From SFTH01 sp963643985 (lineage in GTDB: Bacteria; Bacillota; Clostridia; Christensenellales; Aristaeellaceae): a stretch of DNA of 28,554 bases. Under the pieces are notes generated by a model, which was given only the letters and a program-made list of their open reading frames with translations, made no database searches and was not told the DNA's origin. Shown here one piece after another: positions 14,440 through 23,759 of the stretch (positions are counted from its first letter, which is position 1; the number at the start of each line of letters is the position of its first letter). The translations under genes were made by a program, and so were the position numbers. The DNA lies in assembly GCA_963643985.1 (NCBI GenBank), contig CAVINP010000016.1:1-28554 (forward strand), read 5' to 3'.

Positions 14440-16056
14440 ATGCAGCATCCCGAACTCGCATCTGAGGTGGCCCGCAGGCGCACCTTTGCCATTATTTCGC
14501 ACCCGGACGCAGGTAAAACCACACTGACCGAGAAGCTCCTGCTCTACGGCGGTGCGATCCGCCTGGCCGGCTCCGTCAAGGCCCGCAAGACCGCGCACCA
14601 TGCCACATCCGACTGGATGGAAATCGAAAAGCAGCGCGGCATTTCCGTCACGTCCTCTGCCATGCAGTTTGACTTTGACGGCTACCGCATCAATATTCTG
14701 GACACTCCCGGCCATCAGGACTTTTCCGAGGACACCTACCGCACGCTCGTGGCTGCAGACAGCGCCGTGATGCTTATCGACAATGCCAAGGGCGTCGAGG
14801 AGCAGACGGTCAAACTGTTCAAGGTTTGCCGTCTGCGTGCCATACCGATATTCACCTTCATCAACAAGATGGACCGCGCCGGTCGCGACCCCTTTGACCT
14901 GATGGAGGAGATCGAGCAGGTGCTGGGCATCCGCTCCTGTCCCGTCAACTGGCCGATCGGCATTGACGGCGACTTCAAGGGCCTCTATCACCGCGATACG
15001 CGCAAGATCGAGCTCTACCGCGGCGGCGATCACGGCCAGACTCAGGTCGAGGTGCGTGAGGTGGACATCGACGATCCGGAGTGCCCGGAGATCATCGGCA
15101 AAAGATACTATGAGAAGCTGGTCGAGGACATCGAGCTGCTCGACGTTGCGGGCGACGAATTTGATCTGGAGAAGATACTGGCCGGTCAGCTCACGCCCAT
15201 GTTTTTCGGCTCTGCCACCAACAACTTCGGCGTCGAGCCATTCCTCAAGCGTTTCCTGAGCTACACCCGCGCACCCGCACCGCGCATGTCCGATGCGGGG
15301 CTGATCGAGCCGACGCAGGACAAGTTCACCGGTTTCATATTCAAGATTCAGGCGAACATGAACCCTGCGCACCGCGACCGTCTGGCCTTCATGCGCGTCT
15401 GCTCGGGCGTGTTCGAGAAGGGCATGACCGTCTGGCACTCTTCCACGAACAGCAGCGTCAAGCTCGCGCAGCCGCAGTCCTTCATGGCACAGGAGCACGA
15501 GACCGTGGACGTGGCCTACCCGGGTGACATCATCGGACTGTTTGACCCCGGCATCTTCCGCCTGGGCGATACGATCTGCACGGGGACGCACGTGCGCTAC
15601 GGCGGCATACCGCTCTTTGCGCCGGAGTTCTTCTGCCGCGTCAGCCCCGAGGATTCCATGAAGCGCAAGCAGTTCCTGAAGGGTATCGTGCAGCTGTCCC
15701 AGGAGGGCGCGGTTCAGACCTTCAAGCGCCCGAACATCGGCCGCGAGGAAATGATCGCGGGCGTGGTCGGCGTGCTGCAGATGGACGTGCTGGAGTATCG
15801 CTTAAAGAGCGAGTACGGCGTGAACATCGTGCGCGAAAACCTGCCGTTCCGCTTTGTGCGCTGGGTGGTGGAGACACCCAAGCCGGTGGAGAAGCTGCGC
15901 CTGACGTCGACTTCGGCCGTGGCGGAGGATCGCGCGGGCCGACCCGTGCTGATGTTTGAAAACGAATGGAGCATCCGTCTCGCGTGCGAAAACAACGAGG
16001 GGCTTGTGCTGGCCGAAACTGCCGACCGCCTGGTCGCAGATGACATAGAAGCCTGA
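14440..16056 (+). CDS. prfC: Peptide chain release factor 3 (RF3)
   Basis: RF3 is a translational GTPase that recycles RF1 and RF2 from the ribosome after termination and supports quality control. The 538-residue protein has G1 SHPDAGKTT (20-28), DTPGHQDF (G3), NKMDR (G4), then the beta-barrel domain II and the C-terminal RF3 domain (PNIGREEMIAGVVGVLQMDVLEYRL). The HPDAGKTT sequence (Pro instead of the Val of EF-G types) separates RF3 from TypA and EF-G. AGGAGGA lies about 9 bases before the ATG. It is followed within 20 bases by typA in an operon of ribosome-related GTPases. Confidence 0.96.
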   Translation: MQHPELASEVARRRTFAIISHPDAGKTTLTEKLLLYGGAIRLAGSVKARKTAHHATSDWMEIEKQRGISVTSSAMQFDFDGYRINILDTPGHQDFSEDTYRTLVAADSAVMLIDNAKGVEEQTVKLFKVCRLRAIPIFTFINKMDRAGRDPFDLMEEIEQVLGIRSCPVNWPIGIDGDFKGLYHRDTRKIELYRGGDHGQTQVEVREVDIDDPECPEIIGKRYYEKLVEDIELLDVAGDEFDLEKILAGQLTPMFFGSATNNFGVEPFLKRFLSYTRAPAPRMSDAGLIEPTQDKFTGFIFKIQANMNPAHRDRLAFMRVCSGVFEKGMTVWHSSTNSSVKLAQPQSFMAQEHETVDVAYPGDIIGLFDPGIFRLGDTICTGTHVRYGGIPLFAPEFFCRVSPEDSMKRKQFLKGIVQLSQEGAVQTFKRPNIGREEMIAGVVGVLQMDVLEYRLKSEYGVNIVRENLPFRFVRWVVETPKPVEKLRLTSTSAVAEDRAGRPVLMFENEWSIRLACENNEGLVLAETADRLVADDIEA

Positions 16057-16075
16057 TATGATGGGGGAAACTGCT

Positions 16076-17914
16076 TTGAAGATTGTAAGGGAAGATTTGA
16101 GAAACATTGCCATTATCGCTCACGTTGACCACGGCAAGACCACACTGGTGGATGAGATGCTCAAGCAGGGCGGCGTATTTCGCGCCAACCAGCAGGTCGA
16201 GGATCGCGTCATGGATTCCAACGATCTGGAGCGCGAGCGCGGCATCACCATTTTGTCCAAGAACACCGCCGTGCACTACGGCCACACGAAGATCAACATC
16301 GTGGACACGCCCGGCCATGCCGACTTTTCCGGCGAGGTGGAGCGCGTGCTGAAGATGGTCAGCGGCGTGTTGCTGCTGGTGGACAGCTTCGAAGGGCCGA
16401 TGCCGCAGACGCGCTTCGTGCTCAAAAAGGCACTGGAGCTGAACCTGAAGGTCATCATCGTCGTCAACAAGACCGACCGCCCCGACGCCCGCTGCGACGA
16501 GGTGCTCGACGAGACGCGGGAACTGCTGCTGGAGCTGGATGCCAGTGACGAGCAGTTTGACAGCCCGGTCATATTCGCCTCCGGCCGTGCCGGCACGGCG
16601 ACCACCGACTGGCGTAAGCCCGGCACGGATCTGCGCCCGCTGTTTGACTGCATCATGGAGCATATCCCTGCACCCGAGGTTGACCCGGAAGGCTCGCTGC
16701 AGATGCTGGTCTCCACCATCGACTACAACGAGTACGTTGGCCGTATCGGCGTAGGCCGCATCGAGCGCGGTACCATCAAGACCAACATGATGGCCATACG
16801 CTGCGTGTACGGCTCCGGCTTTGTCTCCGCACCCGCGCGTCTGGCAGGCCTGTTCACCTATGACGGCCTCAAGCGTGTACCTGCCGAGGAAGTGAAGGCG
16901 GGTGACATCGTCGCCATCTCCGGCTTCCCGGATCTGCTGATCGGCGATACCATCTGCAACGTGGCCATGGCCGATCCGATGCCCTTTGTGAAGATTGACG
17001 AGCCGACCATTTCCATGACCTTCTGCGTCAACAACAGCCCCTTCGCGGGTACCGAGGGCACCTACGTGACCTCCCGCCATCTGCGTGCACGCCTTGAAAA
17101 GGAAGCTCTGACGGACGTTTCCCTGCGCGTGGAGGAGACTGACAGCACGGATGCCTTCCGCGTCTACGGCCGCGGCGAGTTGCATCTCTCGATACTGATT
17201 GAGACCATGCGCCGCCAGGGCTACGAGTTCCAGATCACAAAGCCCGAGGTGCTCTACAAGGAGATCGACGGCCAGAAGTGCGAACCGATCGAGATAATGG
17301 TCGCAGATGTGCCGACAGAGTTCGCAGGCGTCGTGATCGAAAAGATCGGCCGCCGCAGGGGCTCGCTGATTTCCATGCACGGCGAGAACCGCATGCGACT
17401 GGAGTTTGAGGTGCCGTCCCGCGGCCTCTTCGGCTACCGCAGCGAGTTTTTGACCGACACCCGCGGTGAGGGCGTGATGAGCAGCGTCTTTGACAGCTAC
17501 AAGCCCTATCGCGGCGAGATCCCGTCCCGCAACACCGGCGCACTGGTCGCCTGGGAAGACGGCGTCACCACCAGCTATGCGCTCTTTACAGCACAGGAGC
17601 GCGGCGAGCTCTTCGTGGATGCGGGCGTGAAGGTGTACAACGGCATGATCATCGGTCAGAATTCCCGCCCGGGTGACATCGACGTGAACGTCTGCCGCAA
17701 GAAACATATGACCAACACGCGCAACGCCGCGTCCGCCGAGGAAACGAACAAGATCACCAACATTCACATTCCGACGCTGGAAGAGGCGATGGAGTTCATT
17801 GACGACGACGAGCTGGTCGAGATTACACCGAAGTCCATCCGCATGCGCAAGAAGGTGCTGGGCACCGAGGCACGCAAAAAGATCGAGGCCCGCAAGAAGG
17901 CCGGTCAGCTATAA
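16076..17914 (+). CDS. typA: Ribosome-associated GTPase TypA/BipA
   Basis: TypA is an EF-G-like GTPase that assists 50S assembly, especially under stress and cold. From the chosen start it is 612 residues: G1 AHVDHGKTT (15-23), DTPGHADF, NKTDR, then elongation-factor-like domains and the TypA C-terminal domain. An ATG at 16058, 2 bases past the prfC stop, gives 6 more residues but has no ribosome site. TTG at 16076 has GGGGGA 7 bases upstream and gives the normal short tail before LRNIAII. The ATG remains possible if translation is coupled to prfC. Confidence 0.93.
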   Translation: MKIVREDLRNIAIIAHVDHGKTTLVDEMLKQGGVFRANQQVEDRVMDSNDLERERGITILSKNTAVHYGHTKINIVDTPGHADFSGEVERVLKMVSGVLLLVDSFEGPMPQTRFVLKKALELNLKVIIVVNKTDRPDARCDEVLDETRELLLELDASDEQFDSPVIFASGRAGTATTDWRKPGTDLRPLFDCIMEHIPAPEVDPEGSLQMLVSTIDYNEYVGRIGVGRIERGTIKTNMMAIRCVYGSGFVSAPARLAGLFTYDGLKRVPAEEVKAGDIVAISGFPDLLIGDTICNVAMADPMPFVKIDEPTISMTFCVNNSPFAGTEGTYVTSRHLRARLEKEALTDVSLRVEETDSTDAFRVYGRGELHLSILIETMRRQGYEFQITKPEVLYKEIDGQKCEPIEIMVADVPTEFAGVVIEKIGRRRGSLISMHGENRMRLEFEVPSRGLFGYRSEFLTDTRGEGVMSSVFDSYKPYRGEIPSRNTGALVAWEDGVTTSYALFTAQERGELFVDAGVKVYNGMIIGQNSRPGDIDVNVCRKKHMTNTRNAASAEETNKITNIHIPTLEEAMEFIDDDELVEITPKSIRMRKKVLGTEARKKIEARKKAGQL

Positions 17915-17918
17915 GGAT

Positions 17919-17967
17919 TATACAGAGGGCTGTCTTTGCGAAATGAGATGGTCCTCTGCTTTGTATA
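17919..17967 (+). repeat. Bulged inverted repeat between typA and recF
   Basis: TATACAGAGG (17919-17928) can pair with CCTCTGCTTTGTATA (17953-17967), leaving a 5-base bulge and a loop of about 24 bases. There is no T run, so it is not a standard terminator. It ends 4 bases before the recF ribosome site and might affect RNA processing or recF translation. Confidence 0.4.
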
Positions 17968-17982
17968 CGGCGGAGGAAAGGC

Positions 17983-19071
17983 ATGCGCGTAAGCGAGGTC
18001 AAACTGAAAAATTATCGCAGTTACGTTGCCTGCGACTTTACGCCCTGTGAGGGCATCAACGTGCTGCTGGGCGACAACGGCCAGGGCAAGACGAACCTGC
18101 TCGAGGCCGTCTATCTCTGCTGCACGGGGCGCTCACACCGCACGCGGCAGGATCGTGAGCTGATTTCCTGGGGCGCGGACTTTGCATCGGTGCATCTGCG
18201 CGCCGAGCGCCGCGACGGCAGCCACGAGGTGGAGATCGTACTGCCCGCGCAGGGCAAGCGCAAAATCAGAATATCGGGCCGTGAGGCGGCCCGCTCGGGC
18301 GAACTGATGGGGCACGTGGCGGGCGTACTGTTTTCCCCGGAAGATCTGCGCACCGTGAAGGACGGCCCCGCAGAGCGCAGACGCATGGTGGACATGACGC
18401 TCTCGCAGATACGCCCGGCCTATTACTACGCGCTGCAGCGCTACAACCGCGCCCTCAAGCAGCGCAACGAGGCGCTCAAGGCGGCTCTGACCAGTTCTTC
18501 CGTGCGGGACACGCTGGACATGTGGGATCAGCAGCTGGCCGCTGCGGGTGCGGAGCTGACGCAGAGGCGTGCGGAATACGTGAGCAAGCTCTCCGAGGCC
18601 GCGCAGGATGTCTACCGCGACATTGCGGGCGGCAGGGAACAGTTCGGCGTGTGCTATCAGCCGGGCGTGCAGGGCGGCTGGGACGTTCAGACCCAGTCGG
18701 ACGCGCTCCTTGCGGCACGCGAGACGGATCTGCGCCGCCTGACTACCACGGTCGGTGCGCATCGGGACGAGGTGCTGCTGACCGTCAACGGCCGCGAGGT
18801 GCGCTCGTTCGGCTCCCAGGGGCAGCAGCGCACTGCGGCGCTGGCGATCCGTCTGGCAGAGCTGACGGTCATGCGCGACGAGATGGGCGAGTGGCCGCTG
18901 CTGATGCTCGATGACGTGATGAGCGAGCTGGATCCATCGCGCAGAAGGCAGCTGTTGGCACGTCTGGACGGCATTCAGACCATCGTGACCTGCACCGATA
19001 TGGATGATCTTGCGGGCGCGAAGACGGGTGCGATATGGCGCGTGGAAAACGCGGCTCTGACGCAGATATGA
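17983..19071 (+). CDS. recF: DNA replication and repair protein RecF
   Basis: RecF is an SMC-like ATPase that, with RecO and RecR, directs RecA to gapped DNA. The 362-residue protein has Walker A GDNGQGKTN (30-38), the signature region SFGSQGQQRT (near 265-275) and Walker B LLMLDDVMSELD (near 305). The ATG follows GGAGG by 6 bases. recF usually sits with dnaA and dnaN near the replication origin; here it lies between typA and an unknown gene, and no dnaA or dnaN is visible. recO is elsewhere in this window. Confidence 0.95.
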   Translation: MRVSEVKLKNYRSYVACDFTPCEGINVLLGDNGQGKTNLLEAVYLCCTGRSHRTRQDRELISWGADFASVHLRAERRDGSHEVEIVLPAQGKRKIRISGREAARSGELMGHVAGVLFSPEDLRTVKDGPAERRRMVDMTLSQIRPAYYYALQRYNRALKQRNEALKAALTSSSVRDTLDMWDQQLAAAGAELTQRRAEYVSKLSEAAQDVYRDIAGGREQFGVCYQPGVQGGWDVQTQSDALLAARETDLRRLTTTVGAHRDEVLLTVNGREVRSFGSQGQQRTAALAIRLAELTVMRDEMGEWPLLMLDDVMSELDPSRRRQLLARLDGIQTIVTCTDMDDLAGAKTGAIWRVENAALTQI

Positions 19072-19080
19072 GAGGACATT

Positions 19081-20598
19081 ATGGAGATCAAATACAGACA
19101 GACCTATGCGCCGAAAGGCAAAAATTATTCCGTTGGCGAGGTTGGGTGGATGCTCGGCTACGCCATGCAGATCGTCGACCCCAGACCCAAGCTCGAATCG
19201 GGCAAGCTGGAGCCGGGCGAGGTGTGCATGATACTCTTCGGCATCACGTCCGAGGAGTACGCGCTGCGCGAGAGCGATCCCAAGGCTCTGGCCGCCCTGG
19301 CGGACCGTTTGGGCAGGTATGTGCCCAAGGACAGGCTGATCGCCGTGCGCGTTGCCAACCTGCTGGGCAAAAGCGTGCAGCACGAGGTGAAACTGTGCGT
19401 GAGCGAGCGCATGCCCGAGGATGACTTTGCCGAGCGCCTGATACAAAAGGGGCCGCTGGATGATCAACTGGCGGAGTGCAGGCGTCTGCAGAAGCTCTGT
19501 GCTCAGAAGGACGTGCCGGAGCAGATCAAACTGGACTGGCTCGATGCCAGACGCACACTGGCCGAGGGGCTGCGTGCCCGGCCGTCGCTGTGGCTGGCGT
19601 ATGAGGCGGGTCTGAACGGGAGATGGCCGTTCCTGGGCTTTGACGGCCGCGCGGAGCTGTTCACTACGGCAGAGCGCGGCGAGCGTGCCCGCATCCGCAT
19701 ACAGCAGACCAATGCGGGCGTGGACATGTGGCAGCTGCGAGAGATAGCGCAGGGCGAGCTGGATGCGACCCTTAAAATGCTTGCCGACTGCGGCGTGAAG
19801 CAATTGCGCGTGGACAACGGTTTTGCCGCAGCGGAAATGAGCATGGACGATATCTGTGCCGCGACGCCCACGGAAAACGCCGTGCTGCGCAATTACATTC
19901 AACGCGAGGTGGAATACGGCACGCGCTACAATCGCATCAAGACGGCCAATGCGGAGGAGGCGAAGCAGCGCGGCGCACTGGAGAGCGTGCTGACGCTGCG
20001 CAATTTCACACTGCGTGAACTGGGCAATTCCGTTATCTATGTGGGCTGCCTCGACGTCGGCAGCGGAAAGCTCTGCACGCAGGCCGCAAAGGTCAGGCTT
20101 GAGGGCGCGGACTGGCAGGTGGTACGGGCCGAGAAGAGCATGCTGATCGGCAGTCAGGACAATCAGAAGCACTTCCTGGCGGTCTTTACATCGCCCATAC
20201 GCCTGACATCCTTTGCCGAGCAGAAGGGTGCAAACGTGAGCCCCGTGGCCATGACGCTGGACGATGCCGTCAGGCGTGCCAACAACAATCCCCTCATGAT
20301 CGATCCGGGGCTGCTGGGCTATTGCGTGGACGACAAGATGATTGCCAAGGCAATGGAGATCCGTGACAAGCCGCCGATAGCCGTGCGCATACAGCCGCCC
20401 AAGGAGGAACAGAAACCCACCGCGCAGCCCGCGCCGAAGCAGCAGAAGATCGGCCTTGGCGACCTGCCCGATCCCGACAGCATCGATTTGTCGAAGATTC
20501 AATCCCCGAAGAGCGAAACGCCGATGCCTGCCGCGGATGAGACCGAAAAGCCTGCACAGGCGAAAAAAGGTTTCTTCAAGAGGCTGTTCGGGAAATAA
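19081..20598 (+). CDS. Protein of unknown function with basic amphipathic C-terminal tail
   Basis: This 505-residue protein is mostly soluble, with no signal peptide or membrane helix. Residues 1-435 look globular and mixed alpha/beta; a Pro/Gln/Lys-rich linker (about 435-490) follows, ending in a short basic amphipathic tail, KKGFFKRLFGK. Tails of this kind (GFF-x-R-L-F-G) occur in several membrane- or ribosome-associated proteins, so peripheral membrane binding is possible. The gene begins 9 bases after recF with AGAGGA before the ATG, so it is in the same operon. I recognise no family. Codon use is like that of its neighbours. Confidence 0.85.
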   Translation: MEIKYRQTYAPKGKNYSVGEVGWMLGYAMQIVDPRPKLESGKLEPGEVCMILFGITSEEYALRESDPKALAALADRLGRYVPKDRLIAVRVANLLGKSVQHEVKLCVSERMPEDDFAERLIQKGPLDDQLAECRRLQKLCAQKDVPEQIKLDWLDARRTLAEGLRARPSLWLAYEAGLNGRWPFLGFDGRAELFTTAERGERARIRIQQTNAGVDMWQLREIAQGELDATLKMLADCGVKQLRVDNGFAAAEMSMDDICAATPTENAVLRNYIQREVEYGTRYNRIKTANAEEAKQRGALESVLTLRNFTLRELGNSVIYVGCLDVGSGKLCTQAAKVRLEGADWQVVRAEKSMLIGSQDNQKHFLAVFTSPIRLTSFAEQKGANVSPVAMTLDDAVRRANNNPLMIDPGLLGYCVDDKMIAKAMEIRDKPPIAVRIQPPKEEQKPTAQPAPKQQKIGLGDLPDPDSIDLSKIQSPKSETPMPAADETEKPAQAKKGFFKRLFGK

Positions 20599-20605
20599 AC
20601 GAATA

Positions 20606-20650
20606 AAAAAACAAATCGGATGTTCACCCTCACGGGGAGAACATCCGATT
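20606..20650 (-). terminator. Rho-independent terminator of yceD-rpmF
   Basis: Arms 20614-20625 and 20639-20650 form a 12-bp stem; on the minus strand a T-rich tract (complement of 20604-20613) follows. The plus-strand side lacks a T run, so termination of the recF operon here is uncertain. Confidence 0.85.
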
Positions 20651-20674
20651 GATTCATCATGGTGAAGCAGGCAA

Positions 20675-20863
20675 TTACTTGGCTTCTTCAGTGTTGACGA
20701 TCTGCTGGCCGTCGTAATAACCGCATGCCTTGCAGACACGATGGTTCAGCTTCATCTTACCGCAGCGGGGGCACTTCACAATGCCCGGCAGGGACAGCTT
20801 CCAATGAGCGCTGCGACGAGAATTCTTTCTCGCTTTGGAGACTTTTCCTTTCGGAGTGGCCAT
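20675..20863 (-). CDS. rpmF: Ribosomal protein bL32
   Basis: This 62-residue large-subunit protein has the typical N-terminus MATPKGKVSKARKNSRR and a complete zinc ribbon (CPRC and CKAC pairs), so it is the zinc-binding (C+) form. It follows yceD by 2 bases, the standard yceD-rpmF pair. Confidence 0.98.
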   Translation of the reverse strand: MATPKGKVSKARKNSRRSAHWKLSLPGIVKCPRCGKMKLNHRVCKACGYYDGQQIVNTEEAK

Positions 20864-20865
20864 AG

Positions 20866-21381
20866 TTACACCTCCTCATTATTTTGCACGATCGATTTCA
20901 ATGCCGAAAAGGGGTTCGTAACCTTGGCGCCCTCCTGGCATGTGCAGGTACCCAGATTCAGATTGATGCCGCAGTGCGGGCAGAGCCCCTTGCAATCCTC
21001 GCTGCACAGGAAACGGTAGGGCAGTTCCAGTATCAGCGCGTCTCGCACGGCATCCGTTATATCCGCCTTTGGACCTTCAAAGGAATACAGATCCGGGTCA
21101 TCGGGATCAGTCTGTCTGGCATACTGGATATCCATCTGCGCACCCAGCTTCGCCGTCACAGGTTCCAAACACCTGCTGCAGCGCGAATGCACCGTGGCCG
21201 TAACCTCGGCACGAACGCTGACACGCTCACCGGCTCCCACGAATTCGCCGCGCACGGCAACGTCTTCGAAGCTCACCGGATCCATCAGCACTTCCATATC
21301 TCCGATTTCGGTCGTAGCCTCAAAGGCATAGATCTGACCGGGATGCTTCAGGGCCTTGGAGAAATCCAGAACAGCCGACAA
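20866..21381 (-). CDS. yceD: YceD family protein (DUF177), 23S rRNA accumulation
   Basis: YceD proteins are needed for normal 23S rRNA accumulation in bacteria and plastids and are nearly always encoded just before rpmF. The 171-residue protein has the family Cys motifs: CSRCLEP in the middle and LCSEDCKGLCPHCG with a further CTC toward the C-terminus, probably a metal site. The start is TTG at 21381, with GGGGGA 7 bases upstream and its own promoter close by. Confidence 0.9.
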   Translation of the reverse strand: MSAVLDFSKALKHPGQIYAFEATTEIGDMEVLMDPVSFEDVAVRGEFVGAGERVSVRAEVTATVHSRCSRCLEPVTAKLGAQMDIQYARQTDPDDPDLYSFEGPKADITDAVRDALILELPYRFLCSEDCKGLCPHCGINLNLGTCTCQEGAKVTNPFSALKSIVQNNEEV

Positions 21382-21405
21382 TACAACTTCCCCCTAACTC
21401 GAACT

Positions 21406-21434
21406 ATTATATACGCTTGAGACTATTTTGTAAA
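21406..21434 (-). promoter_or_regulatory. Promoter of yceD-rpmF
   Basis: Minus-strand -35 TTTACA (21429-21434), 17-base spacer, -10 TATAAT (21406-21411). The -35 is only 9 bases past the ackA stop, and no terminator lies between, so read-through from ackA is also likely. Confidence 0.88.
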
Positions 21435-21443
21435 GTTATTTTT

Positions 21444-22691
21444 TTATTTTTTCGTCGCGATTTCCAGCGTGTCGCGGGCGATGGCCAGCTCTTCGTTGGT
21501 CGGGATGACCCAGACCTGAATCTTGCTGTCGTCCGAGGAGATCTTGCGCTCTTCACCGGCCACGTTGTTGCGCTCGTCGTCGATCTTGATGCCGAAGAAG
21601 CTCAGACCCTCGCAGACCCACTTGCGGGCGCGGATGTGGTTCTCGCCGATGCCGGCGGTGAAGATGATGGCGTCGCAGCCGTTCATTGCGGCGATGTAGG
21701 AGCCGATGTACTTCTGCACGGTGTAGGTCCACATGTCGATGGCCAGGCGTGCATTCTCATCGCCTGCGTCCATGCGTGCGGTTACGTCGCGCATGTCCGA
21801 GGAACCGGTCAGGCCGACCAGACCGCTCTTCTTGTTCATGATGGTCAAGACCTCAGAGGGGGTCTTGTTCTCGGTGTTGCAGATGAACTCGACGCAGGCC
21901 GGGTCGAGCGTACCGCAGCGCGTGCCCATCAGCAGGCCGTCCAGAGGCGTGATGCCCATGGTGGTGTCGACGCACTTGCCGTCAACGCAGGCGGAGAGGG
22001 AAGAACCGTTGCCCAGATGGCAGACGATGATCTTCTTGCCGTGGCCGAACAGTTCCGTGGCGCGGCCCGCGATGAAGCGGTGGGAGGTGCCGTGGAAGCC
22101 GTACTTGCGCATGTGCAGGTCGGTGTAGTAGTGATTCGGCAGGCCGTAGCGGAAAGCCTTGGGCGGCATGGTCTGATGGAAAGCGGTGTCGAACACGGCC
22201 ACCTGGGGCACGTTCGGCAACACCTTCTGGCAGGCTTCGATGCCCATCAGGTTGGCGGGATTGTGAAGCGGGCCCAGCGGGATGTTCTCCTTGATGGCTG
22301 CGATGCAGGCATCGTCGATCAGGCAGGAAGCGGTGAACTTTTCGCCGCCGTGCAGCACGCGGTGGCCTACGGCGCCGATCTCGCTCAGATCGGAGATGAT
22401 GCCGGTGCCGGTCAGGTGTGCGCCGTCTGCGCGCTCCTCGACCTCCAGATCGGTGCGATCCTTGCCGACCAGAACGTCCAGAACGACTTCCATGGCCTCG
22501 GCATGGGTCTTGCTCTTCTTGAGCTTCATTTCCTTGATCTTCTTGCCGTTCCAGCTGTAGGTCAGGTCGGTGGTCGGATCGACGGTGCCGATGCGCTCAA
22601 CCAGTCCCTTGGCGATCACAGCTTCGTTTTCCATGTCGATCAGCTGGAATTTCAGGGAAGAGGAGCCGGCGTTGATAACCAGAATCTTCAT
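21444..22691 (-). CDS. ackA: Acetate kinase
   Basis: This enzyme makes ATP and acetate from acetyl phosphate and ADP, the last energy-yielding step of acetate fermentation. The 415-residue protein has the ASKHA nucleotide-binding folds: NAGSSSLKFQ (7-16), GHRVLHGGEKF, VFDTAFHQTMP, HLGNGSS and TRCGTLDP motifs are all present. AAGGAGA lies 7 bases before the ATG. It follows pta by 29 bases on the same strand and is probably cotranscribed. Confidence 0.97.
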   Translation of the reverse strand: MKILVINAGSSSLKFQLIDMENEAVIAKGLVERIGTVDPTTDLTYSWNGKKIKEMKLKKSKTHAEAMEVVLDVLVGKDRTDLEVEERADGAHLTGTGIISDLSEIGAVGHRVLHGGEKFTASCLIDDACIAAIKENIPLGPLHNPANLMGIEACQKVLPNVPQVAVFDTAFHQTMPPKAFRYGLPNHYYTDLHMRKYGFHGTSHRFIAGRATELFGHGKKIIVCHLGNGSSLSACVDGKCVDTTMGITPLDGLLMGTRCGTLDPACVEFICNTENKTPSEVLTIMNKKSGLVGLTGSSDMRDVTARMDAGDENARLAIDMWTYTVQKYIGSYIAAMNGCDAIIFTAGIGENHIRARKWVCEGLSFFGIKIDDERNNVAGEERKISSDDSKIQVWVIPTNEELAIARDTLEIATKK

Positions 22692-22720
22692 ATATCGTAT
22701 CTCCTTAAATTAGTATCGGA

Positions 22721-23710
22721 TCAGCCCTGGGCCTGAACGGCGGTGATGGCAACGGTCGCAACGATGTCGTCCACGGAGCAGCCGCGGCTCAGGTCGTTGC
22801 ACGGCTTGGCGATGCCCTGCAGGATCGGGCCGTAGGCTTCGGCATTGCCCAGACGCTGCACCAGCTTGTAGCCGATGTTGCCGGCCTCAAGGGAGGGGAA
22901 CACGAGGGTATTGGCCTTGCCGGCTACGGCACTGCCGGGTGCCTTGAGCTGGCCGACCTTCTCAACCAGAGCGGCATCCAGCTGCAGCTCGCCGTCGAGC
23001 ATCAGATCAGGGGCCATCTCATGAGCGATGCGGGTGGCTTCCTGAACCTTGGTCACCACGTCATGCTTGGCAGAACCCTTCGTGGAGAAGGACAGCATGG
23101 CCACGCGGGGCTCGATGCCGGCCAGGGAACGTGCGGAGTCCGCAGCGCCGATGGCGATGTTGGCCAGAGCCGTTGCGTCGGGATCGATGTTCACGGCGCA
23201 GTCTGCGAAGATCATGATGCCGTCGTCGCCGTACTGCTTGTTGGGGGTCTCCATCAGGAAACAGGAGGACACGGTCTTGATGCCGGGCTTGGACTTGATG
23301 ATCTGCAGCGCGGGACGGAGCATATCGCCGGTGGAGTGGATCGCGCCGGAAACCAGGCCGTCGGCCTCGCCGTTCTTGACCATCATGATGCCGTAGTACA
23401 TGGGATCCTTCACCGTTGCGGCAGCCTTTTCCTCGGTCATGCCCTTGGCCTTGCGCAGTTCGTAGAGCATGTTGGCGTACTCGGCGCACTTTCCGCTCGT
23501 GGCGGGATCGATGATTTCGATGCCGCTCAGGTCGATGCCTGCGGCGACTTCCTTGATCTTCTCGGGATTGCCCAGAAGCGTCAGCTTGGCCAGGCCCTGC
23601 TCGGTGATCTTTGCAGCCGCCTGCACGGTACGGGGCTCATCACCCTCGGGCAGCACGATGTGCATCACGTTGTTTTTTGCTTTTGCCTTGATCTTATCAA
23701 TGATTGCCAT
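22721..23710 (-). CDS. pta: Phosphate acetyltransferase
   Basis: This enzyme converts acetyl-CoA and phosphate to acetyl phosphate and CoA. At 329 residues it is the short form, a single PTA_PTB domain without the N-terminal regulatory region of the enterobacterial enzyme. Typical segments are SGAIHSTGD, PNKQYGDDGIMIFADCAVN and the C-terminal GSAVAGKANTLVFPSLEAGN. GGAGGG lies close before the ATG. It forms the acetate pathway with ackA; a LacI-type regulator gene lies just upstream on the same strand. Confidence 0.97.
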   Translation of the reverse strand: MAIIDKIKAKAKNNVMHIVLPEGDEPRTVQAAAKITEQGLAKLTLLGNPEKIKEVAAGIDLSGIEIIDPATSGKCAEYANMLYELRKAKGMTEEKAAATVKDPMYYGIMMVKNGEADGLVSGAIHSTGDMLRPALQIIKSKPGIKTVSSCFLMETPNKQYGDDGIMIFADCAVNIDPDATALANIAIGAADSARSLAGIEPRVAMLSFSTKGSAKHDVVTKVQEATRIAHEMAPDLMLDGELQLDAALVEKVGQLKAPGSAVAGKANTLVFPSLEAGNIGYKLVQRLGNAEAYGPILQGIAKPCNDLSRGCSVDDIVATVAITAVQAQG

Positions 23711-23759
23711 TCTTTTTCCCTCCGTTTAGCTCCGCACGGGGCGGGCATTCTTTATCCAT

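Noticed and set aside
15722..17767. Minus-strand frame of 681 codons
   Set aside because: Antisense shadow of prfC and typA; no start signal or family resemblance.
18133..20739. Minus-strand frame of 868 codons
   Set aside because: Antisense over recF and the 505-residue gene. It runs through the rpmF terminator and reads as His/Leu/Arg-rich noise.
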